From contig JAOAUC010000042.1 of the NCBI GenBank assembly GCA_030157785.1, positions 1 to 48,385 of the forward strand: DNA of 48,385 nucleotides, in the 5' to 3' direction. A program made the translations under genes and the position numbers. Shown one piece after another: positions 17,317 to 26,306 of the stretch. The notes under the pieces were generated by a model that saw nothing but the letters and a program-made list of their open reading frames with translations, had not been told where the DNA came from and ran no database searches. Each line of letters begins with the position of its first letter. Position 1 is the first letter of the stretch. The stretch is from Zoogloea oleivorans. Lineage in GTDB: Bacteria; Pseudomonadota; Gammaproteobacteria; Burkholderiales; Rhodocyclaceae.

Positions 17317-17892
17317 ATGTTGTGCAAAGTGCAGGCTCCGCGGTTGCCGTTCGTGACCTGGCAGTTCGACGAGATTCTTGAGAAAGACGACTACGTGGGT
17401 GATCCTGTTTCCGAAGCTGCCATTACTGGCGCCGCTCTCGTCCGCCATCTGGATGACGTGCGTTTCGCCAGCCTGCGGGCACTGAGGCAGCTGCTGCGCG
17501 CGCTCGGTGCCGAACGGATCGCCATCGGCAGCATCGCGCCGGATCGCGAAACCCTGCAGGAGGCCTTGGTGTGGGTGAGTGGTTTCGGGCGTTGCGGCGA
17601 GTCGGAACGGGTGTTGTCGTGTGCCGCGTTCGTGGATGAAATCCGCGACTGGCTGGCGTCAGGGGATGAGGCGCTGAGCATCGGTATCGACGTTCGTTCG
17701 CCGGCGTGGCACGAGTTGCCGTGCGATCAGTTGCTGCTGGTGCGGGCAACCCGGCCGGCCCAGGGCGAGCCCTGCATGGTGCTGGCCGCCCAGTTGCGGG
17801 GTGGTTTTCGTTTGCCTGAAGGTGCAGCCCACGCCATTTCCATGCTGGTCAGCGAATACGCCAGACGGCAGACAACACCCCTCTTGCCTTGA
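17317..17892 (+). CDS. Hypothetical protein convergent with hoxW
   Basis: A 191-residue protein of unknown family. I start it at the ATG at 17317 (MLCKVQAPRLP), preceded by AAGGG at suitable distance; the frame is open to 17251. It has no signal peptide, membrane segment or catalytic motif that I can name. The middle is helical (ASLRALRQLLRALGAERIAI) and the C-terminal half contains alternating strands and helices (DQLLLVRATRP, then MVLAAQLRGGF), compatible with a small alpha/beta domain. GC content and codon usage match the chromosome, so it is probably a resident gene. Its 3' end overlaps the 3' end of hoxW by 44 bases on the opposite strand, so the two genes converge. Confidence 0.7.
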   Translation: MLCKVQAPRLPFVTWQFDEILEKDDYVGDPVSEAAITGAALVRHLDDVRFASLRALRQLLRALGAERIAIGSIAPDRETLQEALVWVSGFGRCGESERVLSCAAFVDEIRDWLASGDEALSIGIDVRSPAWHELPCDQLLLVRATRPAQGEPCMVLAAQLRGGFRLPEGAAHAISMLVSEYARRQTTPLLP

Positions 17893-18367
17893 GTGGATCA
17901 TTGCTGGCCTTGCTGCGCCAACTGGTCGCGTCTGCGCAGGCCAGGCAGCGCAGCAGATGAGCCCGGGCGGCTGACAGGTTTTCCCGCGCGGCTGCGCTCA
18001 GATCCGCCCCCAGTTCGAATTCCGCACCACGCACGCACAGCAGGAAGGCGGGCGGTGGTGCTCGCCCCCTGATATCGGCATAAACCTGCAGCACTGCTTC
18101 TGGCGCGAGGGCGTGGGAGTTGGATGCCTGCCCGGTTGCGGCAAGAATCTCACTGAACACGAAGGGTGCCGGGGTGCCCGTGCCGGCATCAATGAACAGG
18201 GCCAGATCCTGGCCGTCCAGGTCGAGGGCGTGTTCGATCTGCAACTGGAAGTCGCTGACCAGATGCACGTCCGGCAGGGCCAGGGCTTCCAGATCGGCCA
18301 TCAGCAGCGGTCCGAGGGCGTCGTCGCCCCGTGACGGATTGCCTGCCGCAAACACCACCAGTGACAT
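17849..18367 (-). CDS. hoxW: Hydrogenase maturation endopeptidase HoxW
   Basis: A 172-residue member of the HycI/HoxW/HyaD peptidase family, which removes the C-terminal tail of the [NiFe] hydrogenase large subunit once nickel is inserted. The N-terminal AAGNPSRGDDALGP is the family signature (metal ligand Asp15/16); LFIDAGTG carries Asp60 and NSHALAP carries His85, completing the nickel-sensing triad. It follows hoxH with a 6-base gap and closes the hox operon. The last 25 residues (after CLACADATSW) go beyond the usual domain. The substrate is almost certainly the HoxH encoded next to it. Confidence 0.92.
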   Translation of the reverse strand: MSLVVFAAGNPSRGDDALGPLLMADLEALALPDVHLVSDFQLQIEHALDLDGQDLALFIDAGTGTPAPFVFSEILAATGQASNSHALAPEAVLQVYADIRGRAPPPAFLLCVRGAEFELGADLSAAARENLSAARAHLLRCLACADATSWRSKASNDPLKARGVLSAVWRIR

Positions 18368-18373
18368 GCCGCT

Positions 18374-19840
18374 TCAGCCTCCGTTGGTGGCCCGGTCGAG
18401 CAGGCTGCCGTGCGCGTCGAGCAACTCCACCGCCAGCGGCATCTTGCCCAGCGCGTGGGTGGCGCAGGACAGGCAGGGGTCGAAGGCACGGATGGCGACT
18501 TCGATGTGGTTGAGCAGGCCTTCGGTGAGCTGGCGTCCGTCCAGGTAGCGGCGGGCCACCTGGCGCACGGCCTCGTTCATGGCCTGATTGTTGTGGGTGG
18601 TGGACACGATCAGGTTGCAGTAGCTCACCAGGTCGTCATCGCCGACGCGGTAGTGGTGGATCAGCGTGCCACGCGGCGCCTCGATGATGCCGACCCCTTC
18701 GCGTCCGCGGGGGCCTTCTGCCAGCCTGTCGTCCGATAGCAGGTCCGGGTCGTCGAGCAGGCTGCGGATGACTTCGGCGGCGTGGAGCATCTCGATCATG
18801 CGCGCCCAGTGGTAGGCCAGCGGCGCATGGATGGGTTCGCCTTCCCCGTGGGCGATGAAGGCCTGGCGTTCGATCTCGGCCAGCGCGCTGGGGATGAAGT
18901 CGCAGTTCTGCACCCGGGCCAGCGGGCCGACCTTGTACCAGCCACGTTCCGGCCCCAGTTCGGTAATGAACGGAAACTTCATGTAGCTCCAGGGTTTGAC
19001 CTCTTCGACGATATGCGCCTCGTAGTCGGCGCAAGCCAGCTTGTCGAGCACGATGTGGCCACGGGCGTCGCGCAGGCGCAGGTGGCCGTCATAGAGATCC
19101 ATCGCGCCGTCGGCGCGCACCAAGCTGAACAGGTGGCTGCGGAAGAGGCCGAACTCGTCGTAGAAGGAGCCGTTGGTTTCGTGGAGGCGACGGGCCAGAT
19201 GCACCGCGTCACGGCTCCATTCGACCATCTGGTCGGCGTCCTTCAGCAACTCGTCCCGCTCGGCGACACTGAGGGACTTGTTTACCCCGCCGGGGATTGC
19301 CCCGGTGCCGTGCACGCGCTTGCCGGTGGTGATGCGGATGACTTCCTGACCGAACTTGCGCAGCAGCACGCCCTGCTTGGCAACTTCCGGGTAGGCCGCG
19401 GCGACGCCGACGATGTTGCGCTGCTGGACGGGCGATTCAAAGCCGAAGAGCAGGTCGGGCGAAGCCAGGTGAAAGAAGTGCAGGGCGTGCGACTGGAGGA
19501 TCTGGCCGTAGTGCATCAGGCGGCGGATCTTCTCGGCGGTGGGGGTGATGGACAGTGCGCCGACGATCGGGTCGAGAGCCTTGGCGGCGGCCAGGTGATG
19601 GCTCACCGGACAGATGCCGCACAGGCGCTGGACCATCACCGGGACTTCCCAGAAGGGCCGGCCCTGGATGAATTTCTCGAAGCCGCGGAATTCGACGATA
19701 TGCAGCCGCGCTTCCTTCACGTGGCCAGCCTCGTCTAGCAGCAGGGTGACCTTGCCGTGGCCTTCCACGCGGGAGACGGGGTCGATGGCGACCCGGCGCA
19801 GGTTCTCCCGGTTGGCGGCGGTTTCCAGTTCGAAGCTCAT
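18374..19840 (-). CDS. hoxH: NAD-reducing hydrogenase large subunit HoxH
   Basis: A 488-residue [NiFe] hydrogenase catalytic subunit of the bidirectional NAD-linked group (group 3d). The nickel ligands are in the N-terminal [10 protein letters not shown] (Cys74, Cys77) and the C-terminal [12 protein letters not shown] (Cys456, Cys459). His462 followed by Ala is the expected cleavage point for HoxW; a tail of 26 residues would be removed. [10 protein letters not shown] near residue 24 is the usual L0 motif. The gene lies 10 bases after hoxY. The protein would form the hydrogenase dimer with HoxY, oxidising or producing H2 in the cytoplasm and exchanging electrons with the HoxFU diaphorase. All active-site residues that I can check are present. 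Confidence 0.97.
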   Translation of the reverse strand: MSFELETAANRENLRRVAIDPVSRVEGHGKVTLLLDEAGHVKEARLHIVEFRGFEKFIQGRPFWEVPVMVQRLCGICPVSHHLAAAKALDPIVGALSITPTAEKIRRLMHYGQILQSHALHFFHLASPDLLFGFESPVQQRNIVGVAAAYPEVAKQGVLLRKFGQEVIRITTGKRVHGTGAIPGGVNKSLSVAERDELLKDADQMVEWSRDAVHLARRLHETNGSFYDEFGLFRSHLFSLVRADGAMDLYDGHLRLRDARGHIVLDKLACADYEAHIVEEVKPWSYMKFPFITELGPERGWYKVGPLARVQNCDFIPSALAEIERQAFIAHGEGEPIHAPLAYHWARMIEMLHAAEVIRSLLDDPDLLSDDRLAEGPRGREGVGIIEAPRGTLIHHYRVGDDDLVSYCNLIVSTTHNNQAMNEAVRQVARRYLDGRQLTEGLLNHIEVAIRAFDPCLSCATHALGKMPLAVELLDAHGSLLDRATNGG

Positions 19841-19850
19841 GGTGTGAACC

Positions 19851-20402
19851 TCAGTCGTAGTGCAGCAGGCCGCCGGTCAGGCGCGGGGTGCGGCCGGCGA
19901 TCAGATCGGTGAGGAATTTCCAGATCGCCGGGCCCGAGGGCGGACAGCCGGGCAGGAAGTAGTCGATACGCACCACTTCGTGGATCGGCCGCACCTTGTC
20001 GAGGGGCAGGGGCAGTTCCGGGTCGTTGGGGATCTGCCCGTTGGCGATGCCCGGGCGGAACTGATAGACCTCGCGCAGGCATTCGGACAGGGGCAGGTGG
20101 TTGCGCTGGGCAGGCAGGCCGCCATTCACCGCGCAGGCGCCGAGGGCGATCAGGGTTTTGCAGTTGCGGCGGAATTCGCGCAGCACGTGGACGTTTTCGG
20201 CATTGCACACGCCGCCTTCGATGATGCCGATGTCGCAGGGGCCGACTTCCTTGATGTCGGTGAGTGGCGAGCGGTCGAATTCGATCAGTTCGACCAGTTC
20301 GAACAGGTGCTCGTCGATATCGAGAAAGGACATGTGGCAGCCGAAGCAGCCGGCCAGCGAGGTGGTGGCGACGCGCAGCTTGCGGGCGGGAGCGGGGCTC
20401 AT
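19851..20402 (-). CDS. hoxY: NAD-reducing hydrogenase small subunit HoxY
   Basis: A 183-residue small subunit. The four ligands of the proximal [4Fe-4S] cluster are visible: Cys19 and Cys22 (LAGCFGCHMSF), Cys90 (ALGACAVNGG) and Cys153 (PGCPPSGPAIW). It has no twin-arginine leader and no medial or distal clusters, as expected for the short cytoplasmic HoxY type. The start overlaps the hoxU stop (ATGA) and hoxH follows after 10 bases, so translation is coupled. It carries electrons between the HoxH active site and the HoxU iron-sulfur chain. Confidence 0.96.
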   Translation of the reverse strand: MSPAPARKLRVATTSLAGCFGCHMSFLDIDEHLFELVELIEFDRSPLTDIKEVGPCDIGIIEGGVCNAENVHVLREFRRNCKTLIALGACAVNGGLPAQRNHLPLSECLREVYQFRPGIANGQIPNDPELPLPLDKVRPIHEVVRIDYFLPGCPPSGPAIWKFLTDLIAGRTPRLTGGLLHYD

Positions 20403-21106
20403 GAGGAGGACTCCTTGAGCTTCTTGCTGCGGATCGTCGCGTTATCGTAGGTGCGCTCGCCAATCGGCACAGCGAAGCCTTCGCGCTTGTGCAGGATCAC
20501 GCCGACCGGGCAGATGTTGGCGGCCAGGTCGTCCTTCGCAAAATCGGTGTCGGCCAGCCGGCCCGATTCCGCATTGACCACCAGGTGCTTGTCGATGCCG
20601 CGGCCGGTGAGGGCGAACACCGACTTGCCGTCCACGTCGCGGCTGGCGCGCACGCACAGCTCGCAGAAGATGCAGCGGTTGAAGTCGAGCAGCACGTCCG
20701 GGTGGGAGGCGTCCACCGGGCGGTCCGGGTAGAAGTGGCGAAAGCGCGAGGTGAGCATTTCGTACTCGTAGCCCAGCGCCTGCAGTTCGCAGTTGCCGCT
20801 TTTTTCGCAGGACGGGCAGAAGTGGTTGCCTTCCACGAAGAGCATCTGCAGCAGGCCGCGGCGTTCGCCGTTCATTTCCGGGCTGTTGCTTTCGACCTCC
20901 CAGCCTTCCTTGGCCGGGGTGGCGCAGGCCGACACATGGCGCCCGGCAGCCTTGACGATGCACAGCTTGCAACTGCCGTGCGGGGCGAAATCCTTGTGCC
21001 AGCACAGGCTGGGGATGTAGTGGCCGGCGATGCGGGCGGCTTCGAGAATGGTCTGGCCGTCTTCGAAGGGCACGGGCTGGCCGTCGAGGAGAAACTGCTT
21101 GGTCAT
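20399..21106 (-). CDS. hoxU: Hydrogenase diaphorase iron-sulfur subunit HoxU
   Basis: A 235-residue protein homologous to the N-terminal part of NuoG. A plant-type [2Fe-2S] site uses Cys35, Cys46, Cys49 and Cys61 (SLCWHKDF, GSCKLCIV, SACAT). A His-Cys3 [4Fe-4S] site follows in GNHFCPSCEKSGNC (His95, Cys97, Cys100, Cys106), and a third site uses CIFCELC (145-151) with Cys199 (ICPVG). This is the full HoxU cluster set. It starts inside the last codons of hoxF and its stop overlaps the hoxY start. It wires the flavin subunit HoxF to the hydrogenase dimer. Confidence 0.96.
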   Translation of the reverse strand: MTKQFLLDGQPVPFEDGQTILEAARIAGHYIPSLCWHKDFAPHGSCKLCIVKAAGRHVSACATPAKEGWEVESNSPEMNGERRGLLQMLFVEGNHFCPSCEKSGNCELQALGYEYEMLTSRFRHFYPDRPVDASHPDVLLDFNRCIFCELCVRASRDVDGKSVFALTGRGIDKHLVVNAESGRLADTDFAKDDLAANICPVGVILHKREGFAVPIGERTYDNATIRSKKLKESSS

Positions 21107-22914
21107 TTCTCTTCCTCCTCATGGGTCTTGAGGTGCGCGCCGGGATCGTCCCGGGCGGTGAGCTGGCGGGCTTCGGCGAGGGCCGCGTCGAGGTCGAAGG
21201 CCGGCTCGAAGTCCAGCGACACCAGGCGCCGTTCGTAGGCCGGGCGGAATTTCTGCAGGGTGTCGATGACCGGATTCGGCGCCGCGCTGCCGAGGCCGCA
21301 GTGGCTGGCGTTTTTCAGCAGGCGGTCGAGCCAGTCGATGTCGGTGAGGTCGGCCTTGGCGCCGTGGCCGTCGGCCAGTTTGTCCATGAAGCCCTTCAGC
21401 AGCGCGGTGCCGACCCGGCAGGGCGTGCAGAAGCCGCAGCTCTCGTGGGCGAAGAAGTGCACAAAGGCACGGGCCACGTCGAACAGATCGCGGGTGCCGT
21501 CGAAGATCATGAAGGCGCCGGCGGTCGGCACGTCTTCATAGGCAATGCGGCGCTGGAACTCGTAGCTGGCCAGGCACATGCCCGATGCGCCGCCGACCTG
21601 CACGGCCTGGGTGTCGCTGGCACCGCAGTCTTCGAGGATGCGGGCGATGGGTACGCCGAAGGGGTATTCGTAGATGCCCGGCGCGGCGCAGTCGCCGGAG
21701 ATCGACAGCAGCTTGGTGCCGGCGGATTGCGCGGTGCCGGTGGCGGCGAAGGCCTCGCCGCCTTCCAGCGCGACGAGGCAGGTCTTGGCCAGGGTTTCGA
21801 CGTTGTTTACGACTGTCGGCCGGCCCAGATAACCCTTGATCACCGGGAAGGGCGGGCGGATGCGCGGCGTGCCGCGCTTGCCTTCGAGGGATTCGAGCAG
21901 TGCGGTTTCCTCTCCGCACACGTAGGCGCCAGCGCCTAGGTGGATCTGGATGTCGAAATCGAAGCCCGGCGCGCCGAGGATGGATGTGCCGAGGAGGCCG
22001 GCTTGCCGACGGCTGGCCAGCACGGCTTCAAGCTGGGGCCTCAGGTAGCGGTATTCACCGCGCAGGTAGAGAAAGCCTTCGGAGGCGCCCACCGCCCAGG
22101 CGGCTAGGGCCATGCCTTCGAAGACCAGGTCGGCAAAGCTGTTGAGGAGCACCCGGTCCTTGAAGGTGCCGGGTTCGCCTTCGTCGGCGTTGCAGACGAT
22201 CACCTTCTGCGCGCCCGGGGCGTTGCGGGCACTGGCCCACTTCACCGCGGTGGCAAAGCCGGCGCCGCCGCGGCCGCGCAGGTTGGAGGCCTGCATCTCG
22301 GCCAGCCAGCCGTCCCGGCCGCGGGCGATGGCGGCGGTGAGGGCCGCGCCCGGAGGCATGTCCAGATCGAGCAGGGCGTCCCGGCGGCGAATGTTGTCGT
22401 CGATGCTGAAGTATTCGGCGGGCCACAGATCGAGTGGACGCTGCTGGCGGATCAGTTCGGCGATCTCGTTGATGCGCCGGTGGTTGAGCTGGCCGATAGC
22501 CCGCCCGTTGACCAGCATCGCCGGGCCCTGGTCGCACAGACCGGTGCAGGATGTGGTGGTGACGCTGACCAGCCCGTCTTCAGAAACCTTGCCGGGCTCG
22601 ATCCACAGCTTGCGGCACAGGGCGTCGAGCAACTCGGCGTTGCCGAGCATGCGGTCGGTGATGTTGTCGGAGAACAACACCCGGTAGCGGCCTACCGGGC
22701 GGGTGTAGAGAAAGCTGTAGAAGCCGGCGACGCCTTCGACCCGGGCGCGGGGAATGTGCAGCGCCGCGGCGATACGGGTAAGGCTTGGTGCGGGCAGCCA
22801 GCCTTCGATTTCCTGCGCGTCGATGAGTATCTGCAGGAGCCGCGTCGGGTCGTGGCTGTGCCGCTGCAGGACGTCGTCGAGGGTGACGAGGGGAACGGAC
22901 GGGAGAGCGCTCAC
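21103..22914 (-). CDS. hoxF: Hydrogenase diaphorase flavoprotein HoxF (NuoE-NuoF fusion)
   Basis: I start this at GTG 22914 (603 residues, VSALPSVPL) because GGAGG stands 5 bases upstream; the frame runs on to 22944. Residues 1-160 are NuoE-like: the second cysteine pair is present (SCTGLCDQG, Cys123 and Cys127) but the first pair is replaced (FSDNITDRM, about 81-89), so the N-terminal [2Fe-2S] site is probably absent or altered. From about 210 comes the NuoF part: LRGRGGAGFATAVKW (FMN region), GAGAYVCGEETALLESLEG (NADH region) and ESCGFCTPCRVGT plus SHCGLG ([4Fe-4S]). It oxidises NADH or reduces NAD+ with electrons from HoxU. First gene of hoxFUYHW. Confidence 0.95.
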   Translation of the reverse strand: MSALPSVPLVTLDDVLQRHSHDPTRLLQILIDAQEIEGWLPAPSLTRIAAALHIPRARVEGVAGFYSFLYTRPVGRYRVLFSDNITDRMLGNAELLDALCRKLWIEPGKVSEDGLVSVTTTSCTGLCDQGPAMLVNGRAIGQLNHRRINEIAELIRQQRPLDLWPAEYFSIDDNIRRRDALLDLDMPPGAALTAAIARGRDGWLAEMQASNLRGRGGAGFATAVKWASARNAPGAQKVIVCNADEGEPGTFKDRVLLNSFADLVFEGMALAAWAVGASEGFLYLRGEYRYLRPQLEAVLASRRQAGLLGTSILGAPGFDFDIQIHLGAGAYVCGEETALLESLEGKRGTPRIRPPFPVIKGYLGRPTVVNNVETLAKTCLVALEGGEAFAATGTAQSAGTKLLSISGDCAAPGIYEYPFGVPIARILEDCGASDTQAVQVGGASGMCLASYEFQRRIAYEDVPTAGAFMIFDGTRDLFDVARAFVHFFAHESCGFCTPCRVGTALLKGFMDKLADGHGAKADLTDIDWLDRLLKNASHCGLGSAAPNPVIDTLQKFRPAYERRLVSLDFEPAFDLDAALAEARQLTARDDPGAHLKTHEEEEK

Positions 22915-22983
22915 AAGAACCTCCGGCTGCAGGACGCAACGCATTCAGTATGCGCGTCGGGCAGCCGGATTTCTTGCGTTGGA

Positions 22984-24138
22984 TCAGTAAACTACGGCGC
23001 GGCGGATGCGCTCCAGGGCTTGCTCCAGACGGCTGGCCGGGCAGCCGAAATTGAGGCGCACGAAGCCCGGCAGGCCGAAGTCCTTGCCGTCCGACAGGCC
23101 GACGCCGGCGGCTTCGAAAAATGCTGAGGCATTGGCGATGCCGCGTGCGGCGATCAGTTCACGGCAGTCGATCCACGCCAGGTAAGTGGCTTCGACCGGC
23201 ACGGTGGACAGGCCGGGAATGGCGTTGATGGTTTCGACCACCCGGGCTGCGTTGGCGCGCAGGGTGTCGAGCAGGGCTGCGCGCCACGGCCCGCAGTCGC
23301 GGTAGGCGATTTCGGTGGCGGTCAGGCCGAGCACGTTTACATGCGGCACGATGCCCGCCATGGCGCGCTTGTAGCGGGCGCGCAGGGCGGCGTCGGGGAT
23401 GATCGCGAAGGCGCAGTAGAGGGCCGGGATGTTCCAGGTTTTCGACGGCGCCATCAGTGTGATGCTGCGGCGGGCGACGGATTCGTCGAGGGCGGCGATG
23501 GGGATGTGCGGCTTGGCCGGGTCGAGGACCAGACCGCAGTGGATTTCGTCGGAGCAGATGACGAGGTCGTGGCGCTCGGCGAGTTCGGCGATGCGAGTCA
23601 GTTCATCCCGGTCGAAGACGCGCCCCACCGGGTTGTGGGGGTTGCACAACATGAACAGGCGCACGTTTTCGGCGAGGGCCGCTTCGGTTGCGTTCCAGTC
23701 CCATTCCCAGCGCTGGCCGTGCAGCACCAGCGGCGTGGTGACGAGGCGTTGTTCGAAATTGGCCGGCGCGTGCAGGAAGGGCGGGTAGACCGGTGTCGAG
23801 GTGAACACCCCGTCACCGGCCTGGCCGACGGCCCGCACCGCCACGTTGAAGCCGGTGACGACGCCCGGCAGCCACACCAGCCAGTCGGGCTGGATGCGCC
23901 AGGCGTGGTCGCGGGCGATGCCTTCGATGACCGCCTCCAGCAGCGACGGCCACGCGTCGGCATAGCCGAACACGCCGTGGTCGATACGCGCGTGGAGCGC
24001 TTCCAGCACCGCCGGCGGAGCGGCGAAATCCATGTCGGCGACCCACATGGGAATCACGTCGCGCCCGGCGTAGCGGCGCCATTTGATGCTGTCGGAGTCG
24101 GCGCGGTCGGGGGCGGTGCTGAAATCGAAGGTCGTCAA
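22984..24138 (-). CDS. patB: PatB/MalY-type cystathionine beta-lyase (PLP C-S lyase)
   Basis: A 384-residue fold-type I PLP enzyme of the MalY/PatB group, which cleaves C-S bonds in cystathionine or cysteine derivatives. Seen: IPMWVADMDFAAP (29-41), CNPHNPVGR (165-173), SDEIHCGL (196-203) and the PLP lysine Lys233 in APSKTWN. The start is TTG at 24138, one base after the cysK stop; the protein from that codon (MTTFDFS after initiation) aligns with the usual length, and no closer ATG fits. Tight coupling to cysK suggests a sulfur amino acid role. The exact substrate cannot be read from the sequence. Confidence 0.9.
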   Translation of the reverse strand: MTTFDFSTAPDRADSDSIKWRRYAGRDVIPMWVADMDFAAPPAVLEALHARIDHGVFGYADAWPSLLEAVIEGIARDHAWRIQPDWLVWLPGVVTGFNVAVRAVGQAGDGVFTSTPVYPPFLHAPANFEQRLVTTPLVLHGQRWEWDWNATEAALAENVRLFMLCNPHNPVGRVFDRDELTRIAELAERHDLVICSDEIHCGLVLDPAKPHIPIAALDESVARRSITLMAPSKTWNIPALYCAFAIIPDAALRARYKRAMAGIVPHVNVLGLTATEIAYRDCGPWRAALLDTLRANAARVVETINAIPGLSTVPVEATYLAWIDCRELIAARGIANASAFFEAAGVGLSDGKDFGLPGFVRLNFGCPASRLEQALERIRRAVVY

Positions 24139-24139
24139 A

Positions 24140-25072
24140 TCACACTTCCAGATGTTGGTAGAGCACGGTGGACAGGTAGCGTTCGCCGAAGGACGGGATG
24201 ATCACGACGACCAGCTTGCCGGCGTTTTCGGGCCGTTCGGCCACCTGCAGGGCGGCCCACACGGCGGCCCCGGATGATATGCCGACCAGCAGGCCTTCTT
24301 CGGTTGCCAGCTTGCGGGCGGTGTCGAGGGCGGCGTCGTTGGGCACCTGAACGATCTCGTCGTAGATGGCGGTGTTGAGGATGCCGGGCACAAAGCCGGC
24401 ACCGATGCCCTGGATCGGGTGCGGGCCGCGGGCTCCACCGGACAGTACCGGGCTGGCGGCGGGTTCGACGGCGATGATCTTGACGCCCGGACGGCGTTCC
24501 TTGAGCACTTCGCCGACGCCGGTGATCGTGCCGCCGGTGCCGATGCCCGACACGAAGATGTCCACCTGACCGTCAGTGTCGGCCCAGATTTCCTCGGCGG
24601 TGGTCTTGCGGTGGATGGCCGGGTTGGCCGGGTTGTCGAACTGCTGCGGGATGAAGTAGCGGCTGTCGGCGGCGGCCAGTTCATTGGCTTTCTTGATGGC
24701 GCCGGGCATGCCTTCGGGCCCGGGGGTGAGGATCAGGTCGGCGCCGTAGGCCTTGAGCAGCAACTTGCGCTCGCGGCTCATGGTTTCGGGCATCACGAAG
24801 GCACACTTGTAGCCGCGGGCGGCGCACACCATGGCCAGGCCGATGCCGGTGTTGCCGGAGGTGGGCTCGAGGATGATGGTGTCGGGCTTGATCTGGCCGG
24901 CGGCTTCGGCGGCGTCGAGCATGGCCGCGGCGATGCGGTCCTTCACGCTATGGGCCGGATTGAAGAATTCCAGCTTGAGGGCGAGGGTGGCGCCGCTGGC
25001 CGGGGCCATCTTGTTGAGTTTGACCAGCGGGGTGTGACCGATCAGTTCGGCGACGTTGTTGGCGATACGCAT
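24140..25072 (-). CDS. cysK: Cysteine synthase A
   Basis: A 310-residue fold-type II PLP enzyme that makes cysteine from O-acetylserine and sulfide. The PLP lysine is Lys44 in [11 protein letters not shown], the phosphate-binding loop is TSGNTG (74-79), and [11 protein letters not shown] binds the cofactor phosphate. The length is normal for CysK. GGGAAGGAGT gives a strong ribosome site before ATG 25072. It is transcribed together with the patB-like gene, one base apart. A GCACTA-N8-TAGTGC palindrome lies 26-45 bases upstream. Confidence 0.96.
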   Translation of the reverse strand: MRIANNVAELIGHTPLVKLNKMAPASGATLALKLEFFNPAHSVKDRIAAAMLDAAEAAGQIKPDTIILEPTSGNTGIGLAMVCAARGYKCAFVMPETMSRERKLLLKAYGADLILTPGPEGMPGAIKKANELAAADSRYFIPQQFDNPANPAIHRKTTAEEIWADTDGQVDIFVSGIGTGGTITGVGEVLKERRPGVKIIAVEPAASPVLSGGARGPHPIQGIGAGFVPGILNTAIYDEIVQVPNDAALDTARKLATEEGLLVGISSGAAVWAALQVAERPENAGKLVVVIIPSFGERYLSTVLYQHLEV

Positions 25073-25097
25073 GGCGATACTCCTTCCCGTGAAATTG

Positions 25098-25117
25098 GCA
25101 CTAATTGATTCTAGTGC
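25098..25117 (-). promoter_or_regulatory. Palindrome upstream of cysK
   Basis: GCACTA (25098-25103) and TAGTGC (25112-25117) form a perfect inverted repeat with an 8-base spacer in the short A+T-rich gap before cysK. It is a plausible operator; whether a LysR-type regulator such as CysB binds it cannot be judged by eye. Confidence 0.4.
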
Positions 25118-25174
25118 TAAGCGAAGTCATTAAATACTCCAAAAACGAATATTCAAGCTGCGCGTGTGAAGCTT

Positions 25175-25912
25175 TCACAGTTCAGTTGCCGAGGCCCAGC
25201 GGGCGGTGGAGAAGGCCCGGTATTCACGATCCCGCCGCCACAGGACTTCATCCCGCCGGACGGCCAGCCACCAGGTCTGGGCGGAGGGCTCGGGGCGCGG
25301 GCTGGCGAAGGCCTGCGGGGTGAGCAGGGCGGCGCACCAGGCGGCTTCCGGCGAGCGGACCGATCGGTACAGGATGGCACCGACCGCAGCGTCCCGGGTC
25401 TGGCGGGCAAGGGCCTGGGTGGCGCTGTAGTCGTCGGGGTGCGTCCATGCGGCGGAGTCCTGGTCGAAAGGCGGCTGGCGTAGGTCGATGGCGGTGGTGC
25501 TGACCTTGACCCGGAAGGCAGTGTGGGCAACCGGGTCAAGGCGTTCCAGAGCGGGGGCGTCGCGCAGGAACTTCCAGCGCCAGTAGCCGAGTTCGGCACA
25601 GGCCGTGGCGACGGTGTCGGCGCCATAGAACACGCCGGGATCGGTGAAGCTGCGAAAGCGCGAGCCGCCGCGCAGGGGGCTGTAGCGGAAGGGCGAGGCA
25701 AGCAGGTAGTCGAGCCCGGCGGTGGCGTCGGGTTGCGGCGGCTTGCTGCCTTCGAGCAGGGATTCGAGCAGATCCTGCTCGGCCGGGCTGTCTACCAGCT
25801 TCATCGTCGCGGCGATGTGCTGGGCTTCGACGATGCGCCAGACGCAGCCCTGCCAGGGCTGCGCCTCAGACGACAGCGCGGGAGGCGTCCAGGTAGTGAA
25901 CGACACGGACAA
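25175..25912 (-). CDS. RES-domain toxin
   Basis: A 245-residue RES-domain protein. Known RES toxins of this type (for example MbcT) degrade NAD+. The signature stretch is FRYSPLRGGSRFRSF, then DPGVFYGADTVATACAELGY (about 99-118), and later ILYRSVRSPEAAWCAALLTP, giving the Arg, Glu and Ser that name the family. It overlaps the antitoxin gene by 47 bases and is likely started at TTG 25912 or the GTG two codons later. The toxin gene follows the antitoxin gene, the usual order for this family. Confidence 0.9.
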   Translation of the reverse strand: MSVSFTTWTPPALSSEAQPWQGCVWRIVEAQHIAATMKLVDSPAEQDLLESLLEGSKPPQPDATAGLDYLLASPFRYSPLRGGSRFRSFTDPGVFYGADTVATACAELGYWRWKFLRDAPALERLDPVAHTAFRVKVSTTAIDLRQPPFDQDSAAWTHPDDYSATQALARQTRDAAVGAILYRSVRSPEAAWCAALLTPQAFASPRPEPSAQTWWLAVRRDEVLWRRDREYRAFSTARWASATEL

Positions 25913-26246
25913 GGCCTTCGGTCTGGCGGATGAGTTCGACGGGGCGGCCGTTGAGGGCCAGGTTGTCGCTGCTCAGCCACTGGCGGGCGGCGTCCTCGGT
26001 GCCGACGATGGAGTCGAGGGAGCGGAACAGGCGCACCAGCAGCAGCGCAAAGTCCCATTCCTTGCGCTTGGGATCCAGCTGGTAGGTGCCGGCGTAGAGC
26101 CGGCTGATGCTGGCCGGGCTGAGGCCGAGCACCTGGGCGAGCAGCGTCCGGGATAGCTCCAGACGCTCGGCGGCACGGGTGACGGCCTTGCCGAGGACAG
26201 TGGACGCTTCCGGTTTCGGTATGACGGGCTGGGCGAGGGCTGACAT
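25866..26246 (-). CDS. Xre/MbcA/ParS-family antitoxin
   Basis: A 126-residue antitoxin of the Xre-MbcA-ParS (DUF2384) type paired with the RES toxin. Residues 15-60 hold an HTH-like segment (GKAVTRAAERLELSRTLLAQ, then LGLSPASISRLYAG), and the C-terminal toxin-binding part contains RLFRSLDSIVGTEDAARQWL and DNLALNGRPVELI, the typical motif of the domain. It is the first gene of the pair. A 12-base inverted repeat lies just upstream, where an autoregulating antitoxin would bind. Confidence 0.9.
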   Translation of the reverse strand: MSALAQPVIPKPEASTVLGKAVTRAAERLELSRTLLAQVLGLSPASISRLYAGTYQLDPKRKEWDFALLLVRLFRSLDSIVGTEDAARQWLSSDNLALNGRPVELIRQTEGLVRVVHYLDASRAVV

Positions 26247-26256
26247 GGCGGATTCC

Positions 26257-26296
26257 TTTCTGTAGAGATTATAGGTCGTATTTTTCTCTGCAGAAA
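26257..26296 (-). promoter_or_regulatory. Inverted-repeat operator of the RES/Xre pair
   Basis: TTTCTGTAGAGA (26257-26268) and TCTCTGCAGAAA (26285-26296) are inverted copies with one mismatch in 12 positions, separated by 16 A+T-rich bases. The element begins 10 bases before the antitoxin start codon, so it likely overlaps the promoter and serves antitoxin autoregulation. Confidence 0.6.
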
Positions 26297-26306
26297 GATT
26301 GCTGCA

